Shown in pieces: positions 1-5,694 of a stretch of 6,043 nucleotides of DNA. Source of the DNA: Alphaproteobacteria bacterium (GTDB taxonomy: Bacteria > Pseudomonadota > Alphaproteobacteria > Paracaedibacterales > CAIULA01); NCBI GenBank assembly GCA_019751935.1, contig JAIEMR010000098.1:1-6043 (forward strand). The letters run 5' to 3'. Made by a program: the position numbers and the translations under genes. Below the pieces are notes generated by a model. It was not told the origin of the DNA, searched no databases, and worked only from the letters and a program-made list of their open reading frames with translations. Within the stretch, counting starts at the first letter, position 1. Each line of letters begins with the position of its first letter.

Positions 1-66
1 TGGTAATTGGAGAGCCTTATAATCAGCCAAGTCAGTAAACTTATAAAGTGCAGCAACAACAATCAT
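1..66 (-). CDS. trhO: Probable tRNA uridine(34) hydroxylase TrhO, N-terminal fragment (cut by window edge)
   Basis: An open frame runs from an ATG at 66-64 off the left edge of the window and gives only 22 codons, beginning MIVVAALYKFTDLADYKAL. This is very close to the opening of alphaproteobacterial TrhO (formerly UPF0176/YceA, rhodanese-like) proteins as I remember them, in which an IVAALYKF-type first strand is followed by a short LPD/LAD-Y turn. TrhO is a cytosolic enzyme that hydroxylates uridine 34 of certain tRNAs using prephenate-derived chemistry. The catalytic rhodanese Cys lies beyond the window and cannot be checked. No in-frame ATG, GTG or TTG is available upstream before a TAA, so this start is forced, yet there is no good Shine-Dalgarno; the nearest G-rich stretch is GGG inside a hairpin arm. 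The assignment rests on a short N-terminus only. Confidence 0.7.
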   Translation of the reverse strand, partial: MIVVAALYKFTDLADYKALQLP

Positions 67-69
67 TTG

Positions 70-98
70 AACCCAAAAACAATAAGCAATTTTGGGTT
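70..98 (-). promoter_or_regulatory. Perfect 9-bp hairpin directly upstream of the trhO start
   Basis: AACCCAAAA at 70-78 is the exact reverse complement of TTTTGGGTT at 90-98, with an 11-nt loop. Read on the minus strand, the 3' arm ends three nucleotides before the trhO ATG, so the region where a ribosome would bind is base-paired. No T-run follows on either strand, so it is not a typical intrinsic terminator. It could be a translational control hairpin, a 5'-end stabiliser or chance. Confidence 0.4.
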
Positions 99-128
99 AT
101 ATTAGCGGATTTACACAGGAAAATGCAA
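99..128 (-). promoter_or_regulatory. Candidate sigma70 promoter for trhO
   Basis: On the minus strand TTGCAT (128-123) and TAATAT (104-99) are separated by 18 nt. The match is moderate (three of six and four of six), and transcription from it would begin at or inside the hairpin at 70-98. It lies in the 96-nt gap between the small ORF and trhO. The call rests on matches to consensus only. Confidence 0.3.
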
Positions 129-162
129 CTCAAGCCTTAGAAAACTGCATTAACATATAGGA

Positions 163-468
163 CTAAAAAACGTTTACTAAAAAAGCTACTAAAATAACCC
201 CCAGGAAACCTAGGACTAATTTTCTATACAAAAGCTCAGGCCAAGCACATTCGACTACTGCTCCGTTTTTGAGTGGAAAAATTGTCATTTCTTCCTGCCC
301 TGCAAATTCAAAAACGCTAGGTTTATTGATTGAGAATTCACTTTCTTCCCAAATATTTTCATCTCCTTGTTCTTGATTAAAACCAAAGGGATGAGAACCA
401 GCTTTGTTTCTCTGAATGATTCCAGAAAAACTGTTACAATACAAATTTTCGAAAAGAGATCCGTGCAT
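163..468 (-). CDS. Small hypothetical protein with C-terminal membrane anchor, 101 aa
   Basis: I do not recognise this protein. Of the overlapping frames here it is the most gene-like: the ATG at 468-466 is preceded by GGGAG (482-478) at a spacing of 9 nt, and the reading ends in a convincing membrane helix. Residues 1-80 are polar to mixed, with an acidic stretch around residues 34-45 and no signal peptide. Residues 84-101 (LVLGFLGVILVAFLVNVF) are uninterruptedly hydrophobic after a basic YRK and run to the stop codon. That layout suggests a tail-anchored protein with its body in the cytoplasm, or a small single-pass subunit. There are two Cys (C11, C74). It shares orientation with the exported protein upstream and trhO downstream but is separated from them by 111 and 96 nt, so it may have its own promoter. 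It could still be a spurious ORF. Confidence 0.5.
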   Translation of the reverse strand: MHGSLFENLYCNSFSGIIQRNKAGSHPFGFNQEQGDENIWEESEFSINKPSVFEFAGQEEMTIFPLKNGAVVECAWPELLYRKLVLGFLGVILVAFLVNVF

Positions 469-566
469 CTTTTAAGACTCCCACGGTTACAATTTATATT
501 CACCTGTGATACTAGTCGATGTCATTTTTTATTGCACCCCGTAAAAAATACTGATCAACCTCTTTT
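469..566 (-). other. Intergenic leader of the 101-aa gene with weak promoter candidate
   Basis: This gap holds the Shine-Dalgarno-like GGGAG (482-478) and, on the minus strand, a TATAAA box (498-493) that could be a -10 element giving a leader of roughly 20 nt. No well-spaced -35 is present: an ATGACA lies upstream but 21 nt away, which is too far. No further gene or RNA is evident. Confidence 0.25.
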
Positions 567-593
567 TAAAAAATGATGATTAGTCACCATCAT
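567..593 (-). terminator. Weak terminator-like hairpin overlapping the stop of the exported protein gene
   Basis: On the minus strand ATGATG (593-588) can pair with CATCAT (578-573) across a 9-nt loop containing the TAA stop, and the stem is followed by five further T. The stem is only 6 bp with two G-C pairs, so it is a weak candidate. It is the only one visible after this gene. Confidence 0.35.
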
Positions 594-2607
594 GTAAGTG
601 CTTATCTACCTCTGCCCTGTTTTTTATAAAGAAACCAGGAACATTGAAACGATCCTCCATCCTGTAGAGACGTTCTTTAATACTCTGTGCTGGAAGTATC
701 AAAGAACTTGTAGCTACCATCCCTTTAATACGATCGATCTCAGGAACACCACTACTTTCGCTCTCCATCCACTCAGCACATAAAACAACAGCTTCACGGT
801 GTCTTTTTAGCGCCTCTCTACCTGCTTCGTCTAGGGGACTTAGATACGTATCTCTCTCCATCTTCAGGATAACCGGCTTTAAACCTTTTTCCAGGACTAC
901 ATCACGAAGAGCCTCCATGGCTGCCAAAAATTCATCTTTCGTTGCTTTGCGTTTTAGATTCAGTCCACTGGGAGAAAAACCACCCATAGTATCTAATATT
1001 TCATTGCTTATAACCTCTTGCCCGCTAGGAGAAGCTAAACCTCCCCATTCATCACGAACACCTATCTCGATACCGTACATTTCAATAAAATGATTTGCTT
1101 TTCTCATAAGATGCATCGCACGTGCAGCTTTTGTTCCAGTTAGCGTTTGCCCCGTAAAAGCATCATCTTTTTTGATCAAACTGCTCATCACACCTTTACG
1201 AAATATTTCAAGATTAAAGGATTCATCTGGAGCAACGGCTGTAAAATCTGCTTTATGCATAGACATATCTAGACCGATTAAAAAGGCTCTAACAGCAGAG
1301 TTTTCCTTTGTGTTATTAAAATATGGATTACGATACAAGTAATCCCAGAAACCTGGATTTATAGAGTCATGTCCTTCACGCGTACTGACAACCCTGAAAT
1401 AATCAGCAAATGTTCTATGTCCCCCTCTTCCAAAATCAGCCATCAAATAATCGGGTAAAGTGTACCATCCCTTAGAAACAGCATCGGTAACAAATCCAAT
1501 GGGATCGAAAGATTCACCCATTTTCACTGGTGTGGACAAAAGCATATGAACTCTTTGACTTTTTATGTCTTCATCAAAATAAGCTTCTAATCCACCAAAA
1601 GGTTTAGAGAAGTTTTTAATTTTATCTCTTAAAGCTGGAAACCTACCAAGCAATTGATCCATCTGCATTTTGCTGATAACAGGTGTTTCGCCATCCTTTT
1701 GGTGTCCTACCTGACTCATTGCATACAGTATGCCATCCAAAAACCTTGGATCATTGTAATCTGGGTCACCTTTTAGTAGGTCAAAGAACCTATCAAAATA
1801 ACCTCCGCCGTTTTTAAATGCAGGATATAAACCTGAATAACTATTATTTACTAAATCAATAAATTTTAATGCTTTTCTATCTATTTCAAGCTTAAAAAGA
1901 GGATTCGTAAAAGCATTTATGCCGCCCCCATCATCATTTTTAAAAAGCATCTCTATAAACTCTTTTCGCGCATAATCAACAGGTACCATGAATAAAGGAA
2001 TCCCCATTCCCTTAACTTGAATCCTTAACAACCCTCGTGATCCATTTATAACAAAATTATCGTAAACCTCCCGTGCTGCTTGAAATCTAGCAAGAGCTTT
2101 TTTAGCAATATCTGCCTTCGTGGCATCATGTTTAGAACCAGCTTGAGAGCGAAGAGCACTCTCATCCACCATTAGATCCCTAGAAATAGTACCTAGCAAA
2201 CTTGGCGCAATCTCTCTCATAAATTTTTCTGCTTCAGCATTAGAAACGGGATTATAAAGTAATACCTTAAACCGCTGCGCTAAAGTTTTATAAACATCCA
2301 AAGGAAGAAGTAAGCCCTCAACAAAATCGGTTGCAAACTGTCCATCATTATCAGGAATTAACAAAAGCTCAGGAAAACGCCTAACGCTATCTACTATTTG
2401 ACTGTTTAAGGTTGCATCTGTTCCCCCAGACATCTGAAACTGAGTGAGCAAATGATGAAAAATATTTTCACCATAATTCCCTCTGAAAGATTTTATTTGA
2501 GAATCAGATTTCGTCAACAAAGACGAAACCACCGGATCCATTGCCATTGCCTGCAAAGAAATAAACACGGTAATAATACTGATAATTAATGAATACGTTT
2601 TTTTCAT
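580..2607 (-). CDS. Sec-exported protein of unknown function, 675 aa
   Basis: I do not recognise a family. The start at 2607 has a Shine-Dalgarno AGGA (2618-2615) 7 nt away. Residues 1-22 form a textbook signal peptide: basic MKKTY, a hydrophobic core to about residue 19, and AMA before a likely signal peptidase I cut after A22. There is no lipobox and no later membrane helix, so the mature protein should be soluble in the periplasm or released. It has a single Cys (C610), so no disulfides. A loosely repeated unit can be traced by eye, with Asn/Asp, one or two Gly, then spaced aromatic residues and a terminal Leu-rich end: near residues 43-55, 86-100, 223-240, 265-278, 331-344 and 390-407. 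The earliest copies (GENIFHHLL, then DNDGQFATDF) recall ankyrin-type turns, but the match is too degenerate to name. The C-terminal third (about 545-675) is charged and probably helical. The gene follows pgpA by 31 nt and may be in its transcript. It could be a lineage-specific envelope protein or secreted effector; this is not shown. Confidence 0.85.
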   Translation of the reverse strand: MKKTYSLIISIITVFISLQAMAMDPVVSSLLTKSDSQIKSFRGNYGENIFHHLLTQFQMSGGTDATLNSQIVDSVRRFPELLLIPDNDGQFATDFVEGLLLPLDVYKTLAQRFKVLLYNPVSNAEAEKFMREIAPSLLGTISRDLMVDESALRSQAGSKHDATKADIAKKALARFQAAREVYDNFVINGSRGLLRIQVKGMGIPLFMVPVDYARKEFIEMLFKNDDGGGINAFTNPLFKLEIDRKALKFIDLVNNSYSGLYPAFKNGGGYFDRFFDLLKGDPDYNDPRFLDGILYAMSQVGHQKDGETPVISKMQMDQLLGRFPALRDKIKNFSKPFGGLEAYFDEDIKSQRVHMLLSTPVKMGESFDPIGFVTDAVSKGWYTLPDYLMADFGRGGHRTFADYFRVVSTREGHDSINPGFWDYLYRNPYFNNTKENSAVRAFLIGLDMSMHKADFTAVAPDESFNLEIFRKGVMSSLIKKDDAFTGQTLTGTKAARAMHLMRKANHFIEMYGIEIGVRDEWGGLASPSGQEVISNEILDTMGGFSPSGLNLKRKATKDEFLAAMEALRDVVLEKGLKPVILKMERDTYLSPLDEAGREALKRHREAVVLCAEWMESESSGVPEIDRIKGMVATSSLILPAQSIKERLYRMEDRFNVPGFFIKNRAEVDKHLHDGD

Positions 2608-2638
2608 GTTCTTATCCTATAAAGAATCATAATTTATG

Positions 2639-3157
2639 TTATGATATTATTGTTTTTATTAAAAAATTATTAAAGTTAGATATTATGACCTGCACAACAA
2701 CCGCCATTAAACCTGCCAACATGTCATCTAGCATAATTCCAAAGGCTGCAGTTTCTTGAGACATTGCTAATTTTTTATCAATCCACCCAATAGGCCAGGG
2801 CTTTAAAATATCAAAAAATCTAAATAATAGGAAACTCCCCACAAGAATCAGGGGAGTTAGTGGAAAAAACAAACCAACAAGACCAATTGTAAAAAAGAGT
2901 CCAGCAACCTCATCAATCACGATGAAACTGGGATCCATATCGCTATAAGAGGTTTTCCTAAGCACATAAGCACTTGAGATCCACCCAAGGGCAAATATTA
3001 CAAGAGATGTATAAATAAAGGTAAGAGGCTGAAAAGAAAAATAAACAAGCCCAAAAAGAGACACACACAAACCCGCCAAAGATCCCCACGTCCCAGGTGC
3101 CCAAGGCAAATACCCAACACCCAACACCGTAGAAAAAATATGGCAGATTTTATGCAT
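2639..3157 (-). CDS. pgpA: Phosphatidylglycerophosphatase A
   Basis: PgpA is an inner-membrane enzyme that removes the phosphate from phosphatidylglycerol-phosphate, the last step to phosphatidylglycerol and the precursor of cardiolipin. At 172 residues it has the usual length. All family blocks are present: GYLPWAPGTWGS (15-26), DPSFIVIDEVAG (75-86) with the acidic pair D82-E83, FDILKPWPI (115-123), and GIMLDDMLAG (140-149) with D144-D145. These acidic residues are the expected Mg2+ and catalytic cluster. About four hydrophobic helices alternate with these blocks. The start at 3157 is chosen because the first block begins within 15 residues and the only nearby alternative ATG, at 3161, stops after three codons. 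No Shine-Dalgarno precedes it; the leader instead contains CCTCC. The gene begins 17 nt after tRNA-fMet on the same strand, so it is probably translated from a transcript released by tRNA processing. Confidence 0.95.
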   Translation of the reverse strand: MHKICHIFSTVLGVGYLPWAPGTWGSLAGLCVSLFGLVYFSFQPLTFIYTSLVIFALGWISSAYVLRKTSYSDMDPSFIVIDEVAGLFFTIGLVGLFFPLTPLILVGSFLLFRFFDILKPWPIGWIDKKLAMSQETAAFGIMLDDMLAGLMAVVVQVIISNFNNFLIKTIIS

Positions 3158-3159
3158 GC

Positions 3160-3174
3160 ATTCTGGAGGAATTC

Positions 3175-3177
<3 letters not shown>
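3160..3177 (-). repeat. Tandem 7-bp direct repeat at the tRNA-fMet 3' end
   Basis: ATTCTGG occurs at 3160-3166 and again at 3171-3177 with four bases between. The second copy contains the complement of the encoded CCA of tRNA-fMet, and the first lies in the pgpA leader. It may be a slippage duplication or chance; it is too short to argue for an integration site. Confidence 0.4.
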
Positions 3178-3251
<74 letters not shown>

Positions 3252-3264
3252 TCAATATTCAACA

Positions 3265-3293
3265 TTAGTACTTGATTTGAAATGGAAATGCAA
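3265..3293 (-). promoter_or_regulatory. Candidate promoter for tRNA-fMet and pgpA
   Basis: On the minus strand TTGCAT (3293-3288) is followed after 17 nt by TACTAA (3270-3265), placing transcription start about 5-8 nt before the tRNA. Each box matches only three of six consensus bases, but the position in the divergent gap is right. It resembles the trhO candidate in its -35 box. Confidence 0.3.
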
Positions 3294-3332
3294 CAAGAAC
3301 TTAAGGCTTTTTCAAATGTTATCCATTTAACC

Positions 3333-3360
3333 TTGATTTTTTTAATTTTCCTTGTATCTT
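3333..3360 (+). promoter_or_regulatory. Candidate sigma70 promoter for rpsU
   Basis: TTGATT (3333-3338) and TATCTT (3355-3360) are 16 nt apart, each with four of six consensus bases, in the AT-rich divergent region. The predicted leader is about 40 nt and carries the strong ribosome binding site AAAGGAG (3389-3395). Confidence 0.4.
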
Positions 3361-3407
3361 AATAGGTAGAATCTTGAACACTTTTTAGAAAGGAGTTGAG
3401 TTAATCC

Positions 3408-3611
3408 GTGGAAGTTACCGTAAGAGACAATAACGTTGATCAAGCATTGCGTGTTTTAAAGAAAAAAATGCAACGCGAAGGCGTGTATCGTGAAATGAAG
3501 CTACGTCGTCATTTTGAGAAACCGTCAGAAAAACGTGCCCGCGAGCAATCAGAGGCAGTACGTCGCTATCGCAAACTAATGCGTAAACGCTTAGAACGCG
3601 AAGGCTACTAA
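3408..3611 (+). CDS. rpsU: 30S ribosomal protein bS21
   Basis: This is a 67-residue, strongly basic protein whose whole length matches alphaproteobacterial bS21: RDNNVDQALRVLKKKMQREG at residues 6-25, then REMKLRRHFEKPSEKRARE and an Arg/Lys-rich helical tail ending RKRLEREGY. bS21 sits on the 30S platform near the anti-Shine-Dalgarno end of 16S rRNA and helps mRNA engagement at initiation. The start is GTG at 3408. An AAAGGAG motif (3389-3395) lies 12 nt upstream, a long spacing, but the closer TTG at 3396 meets TAA two codons later, so GTG is the only sensible start. The gene is transcribed divergently from tRNA-fMet and closed by a strong terminator, so it is probably largely monocistronic. 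Confidence 0.96.
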   Translation: MEVTVRDNNVDQALRVLKKKMQREGVYREMKLRRHFEKPSEKRAREQSEAVRRYRKLMRKRLEREGY

Positions 3612-3638
3612 AATCCACAGACTCAACGAGTTATGGAG

Positions 3639-3671
3639 AAGGCCTGTTTTTAAAAAAGCGGGCCTTTTTTT
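3639..3671 (+). terminator. Intrinsic terminator of rpsU
   Basis: AAGGCC (3639-3644) pairs perfectly with GGCCTT (3661-3666), and the stem can extend by a T-G wobble and a G-C pair, with further T-A pairing inside the loop. A run of seven T (3665-3671) follows. The T-run ends only 2 nt before the next start codon, so readthrough or attenuation here would set expression of the pterin genes. Confidence 0.85.
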
Positions 3672-3673
3672 AT

Positions 3674-4438
3674 ATGAGCAAACAACAAACACTTCTTATT
3701 ACTGGCTCCGCGAAACGCATTGGAAAATCCCTTGCAACACATTTTGCCATGCAAGGATGGAATGTAGCTGTTCATTATAACACCTCAAAAAATGAAGCCT
3801 TAGAGCTTTTAAGAGAACTTTCCACACTTGGAATTAAAAGTGCTGCTTTTCAGGCTGATTTAAGGGATGAATCCTCTTACTCAAACCTTATACAGAGAGT
3901 TAATAAAGAACTTGGCACTCTGGATTGCCTGATTAATAATACTTCAAGCTTTGAATATGATTCAGTCCAAACGGCAGATAGAAACAGCTGGGATCTGCAT
4001 ATGGAAACCAATCTAAGAGCTCCTTTCGTTTTATCGCAGCAATTTACAAATCAGCTTCCTGAAAATACTTTTGGCAATATTATCAATATCTTAGATCAAC
4101 GCGTGTGGAATTTAACCCCTCACTTTATAAGCTATACCCTTAGTAAGGCGGGACTTTGGACGTTAACCCAGACTTTGGCTTTAGCATTAGCTCCTAAGAT
4201 CCGCGTTAATGCGATTGGCCCTGGTCCTACATTGATAAATAATAAGCAAAGCGAAGATCATTTTAAAAAGCAATGCCAAAACACCCCACTTCAAAGGGCA
4301 CCAGAACTAAAAGAAATTGCTGAGGCCGTTCAGTTTATTTTAAACGCCCCTTCTCTTACAGGACAGATGCTTGCCCTTGATAATGGACAACACATGGGGT
4401 GGGCCTTTCCAAATCAATCCATTTCAGTATACGATTAA
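3674..4438 (+). CDS. SDR-family pteridine reductase (PTR1/FolM-like)
   Basis: A 254-residue short-chain dehydrogenase/reductase with a Rossmann fold. TGSAKRIG at 10-17 is the nucleotide-binding loop; the Arg in TGxxKRxG is typical of NADPH-using pteridine reductases. HYNTSK (34-39), NNTSSF (88-93; NNASSF in PTR1), the catalytic set D141 in ILDQR, Y154 and K158 in YTLSKAG, and RVNAIGPGP (177-185) follow in order. Asp in place of the usual SDR Ser, giving D-Y-K, is the arrangement I recall for Leishmania PTR1. The expected reaction is NADPH reduction of dihydropterins or dihydrofolate to tetrahydro forms in the cytosol. The following folB, 29 nt away, supports a pterin/folate role. The Rossmann strand starts at residue 6 and no upstream in-frame start exists, so ATG 3674 is forced; it has no Shine-Dalgarno. 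The exact substrate is inferred, and FolM (dihydromonapterin reductase) activity is equally possible. Confidence 0.88.
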   Translation: MSKQQTLLITGSAKRIGKSLATHFAMQGWNVAVHYNTSKNEALELLRELSTLGIKSAAFQADLRDESSYSNLIQRVNKELGTLDCLINNTSSFEYDSVQTADRNSWDLHMETNLRAPFVLSQQFTNQLPENTFGNIINILDQRVWNLTPHFISYTLSKAGLWTLTQTLALALAPKIRVNAIGPGPTLINNKQSEDHFKKQCQNTPLQRAPELKEIAEAVQFILNAPSLTGQMLALDNGQHMGWAFPNQSISVYD

Positions 4439-4467
4439 AATATAAAGATCATCTCTTAGGAAGCCAA

Positions 4468-4944
4468 ATGCTAAGCACTCGAAAAGAACCTCATTTTTCT
4501 GTTGATTTTGAATATGATGAGCCAGCTCCTTTAAACCAAGCCAAACGCGCATGGTCTATTGTGATACAAGATCTTTTGATCCGATGCAAAATAGGCGTTT
4601 ATCCTCATGAACTAGGGACCCCTCAAGATGTGCTTATTAATTTGGAATGCAACTACCTCGCCCCCTTGCCTCAACCTAACACAGATACTTCACAAGTCCT
4701 TTGTTACGCAACCTTAGCCAAAGATATTGAGACAATTGCCAATAAAGAACATATTTATTTTATAGAGAATTTTGCCGAAACAATTGCCGATCACTGCTTA
4801 AGCGACCCTCGTGTTCAAAAAGTTAAAATCAGCGCAATGAAAATGAATGCCTTAGATACGGCTAAATCGGTTGGCGTTAAGATTACACGGAGCAAACAGA
4901 CTAAAACTCTTGATAAACAATCTTCATATTTGACAAAGGGTTAG
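4468..4944 (+). CDS. folB: Dihydroneopterin aldolase
   Basis: FolB cleaves 7,8-dihydroneopterin to 6-hydroxymethyl-dihydropterin and glycolaldehyde, a mid-step of folate synthesis, as a cytosolic ring oligomer. The core runs from IVIQDLLIRCKIGVYPHE (31-48) to SVGVKITR (134-141). The active-site set is complete and correctly spaced: E48, Y80, E100 and K125, corresponding by constant offset to E22, Y54, E74 and K100 as I recall them for the Staphylococcus aureus enzyme. A 25-30 residue N-terminal extension precedes the core, and a polar tail of about 16 residues follows it. I start at ATG 4468 because AGGA (4458-4461) lies 6 nt before it; an in-frame ATG at 4399 would overlap the SDR gene by 40 nt and add residues with no family counterpart. 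The Asp usually preceding the active-site Tyr is Cys here (CYATL). The gene is co-oriented with the SDR gene and its 3' end contains the promoter for tRNA-Met. Confidence 0.93.
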   Translation: MLSTRKEPHFSVDFEYDEPAPLNQAKRAWSIVIQDLLIRCKIGVYPHELGTPQDVLINLECNYLAPLPQPNTDTSQVLCYATLAKDIETIANKEHIYFIENFAETIADHCLSDPRVQKVKISAMKMNALDTAKSVGVKITRSKQTKTLDKQSSYLTKG

Positions 4945-4959
4945 CTTAAAAGCTATAGT
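4930..4959 (+). promoter_or_regulatory. Strong sigma70-type promoter for tRNA-Met (and efp-suhB)
   Basis: TTGACA (4930-4935, perfect) and TATAGT (4954-4959, five of six) are 18 nt apart, the best promoter in the window. The -35 lies inside the last codons of folB and the -10 just past its stop. Start of transcription is expected near 4966, about 20 nt before the tRNA. There is no separate strong promoter before efp, so it probably serves tRNA, efp and suhB together. Confidence 0.8.
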
Positions 4960-4985
4960 CATCTTTATGAAATGAGTCATACTGT

Positions 4986-5062
4986 GGCGGAGTAGCTCAG
5001 TTGGTTAGAGCAACGGAATCATAATCCGTGTGTCGGGGGTTCGAATCCCTCCTCCGCTACCA
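4986..5062 (+). tRNA. Elongator tRNA-Met (CAT), CCA encoded
   Basis: A full 77-nt cloverleaf: acceptor GGCGGAG/CTCCGCT (closing pair G1-U72), D stem GCTC/GAGC, anticodon stem ACGGA/TCCGT with loop ATCATAA, T stem GGGGG/CCCTC with TTCGAAT, discriminator A and CCA at 5060-5062. The CAT anticodon could in principle be initiator Met or lysidine-modified Ile2. The paired position 1-72 excludes the initiator, and the sequence matches alphaproteobacterial elongator Met as I know it rather than Ile2. It is preceded by the strong promoter overlapping folB and followed after 38 nt by efp, with no terminator between. Confidence 0.95.
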
Positions 5063-5100
5063 CAATCAAGTAATCTTTTAAATCATCCAGGAAAACAATT

Positions 5101-5667
5101 GTGAAAATTAATGGAAATTCTATTCGAATTGGAAATCTAATTGAGCATCAAGGCAAACTCTGGGTTGCCGTTAAAACGCAGCATGTCCAACCCGGCAAAG
5201 GCGGTGCTTACATGCAGGTGGAATTAAAAAACCTGGTTGATGGTGGAAAGATGAACGAAAGATTCCGTTCATCAGAACAAGTTGAACGTGTTTATTTGGA
5301 TGAGTTTCCTTATCAATATCTTTATGCAGAAGGTAATGACTTGGTATTTATGGATCAAGCAACGTTTGAACAAATTACTTTGTCTAAGGACTTTGTTGGT
5401 GATTCTGCTGCCTTCTTGCAAGATGGAATGATCGTTGACGTTTCCTCTCACGAAGGTAAACCCTTAAGCGTTAAGCTTCCAGACACTGTTGTTTTAACCA
5501 TTCAAGAAGCTGAACCTGTTGTCAAAGGACAAACAGCCTCTTCTTCTTACAAGCCAGCTATTTTGGAAAATGGCCTTAGAGTTATGGTTCCTCCCCACAT
5601 TGAATCGGGAATGCGTATCGTCGTAAATACAGATGATGCTACCTATGTTGAACGCGCAAAAGACTAA
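5101..5667 (+). CDS. efp: Translation elongation factor P
   Basis: EF-P binds between the P and E sites of stalled ribosomes and promotes peptide bond formation, chiefly at consecutive prolines. The protein is 188 residues, the standard length, with the three beta-barrel domains: KOW-like domain I (about 1-62), OB domain II (65-126) and C-terminal OB domain III (130-188) ending in IVVNTDDATYVERAKD. The loop VQPGKGGAY carries K33, the position corresponding to the modified Lys34 of Escherichia coli EF-P; whether it is lysylated depends on an EpmA homologue not in this window. GTG 5101 is the start, with AGGA (5089-5092) 8 nt before it. The gene follows tRNA-Met by 38 nt and precedes suhB by 27 nt, consistent with one operon. 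Confidence 0.97.
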   Translation: MKINGNSIRIGNLIEHQGKLWVAVKTQHVQPGKGGAYMQVELKNLVDGGKMNERFRSSEQVERVYLDEFPYQYLYAEGNDLVFMDQATFEQITLSKDFVGDSAAFLQDGMIVDVSSHEGKPLSVKLPDTVVLTIQEAEPVVKGQTASSSYKPAILENGLRVMVPPHIESGMRIVVNTDDATYVERAKD

Positions 5668-5694
5668 TCATTTTTCAAAACCAAGGAACATTTC

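Noticed and set aside
3..38. Possible C-terminal end of a plus-strand gene reading into TAA at 36-38
   Set aside because: Only 11 codons, and the opposite strand carries a recognisable TrhO N-terminus over the same bases.
285..576. Two other ORFs near the 101-aa gene (minus 285-503 and plus 367-576)
   Set aside because: They overlap the 101-aa ORF, have no recognisable domain, and lack its combination of ribosome binding site and terminal membrane helix.
598..783. 61-aa plus-strand ORF
   Set aside because: It lies antisense inside the exported protein gene and its residues resemble nothing known.
3165..3172. GGAGGA on the plus strand, looking like a Shine-Dalgarno
   Set aside because: No plus-strand start codon with an open frame follows; the next sequence is the antisense of the tRNA.
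3415..3618. 67-aa minus-strand ORF opposite rpsU
   Set aside because: It is antisense to a complete, highly conserved bS21 gene, whose basic codon pattern creates the open frame.
4399..4467. Upstream in-frame start for folB
   Set aside because: It would overlap the SDR gene and add 23 residues unlike FolB; the ATG at 4468 has the correct ribosome binding site.
4943..4954. AGCTT-AA-AAGCT inverted repeat after folB as a terminator
   Set aside because: The loop of two bases cannot form a stable hairpin and no T-run follows; the bases belong to the promoter spacer.
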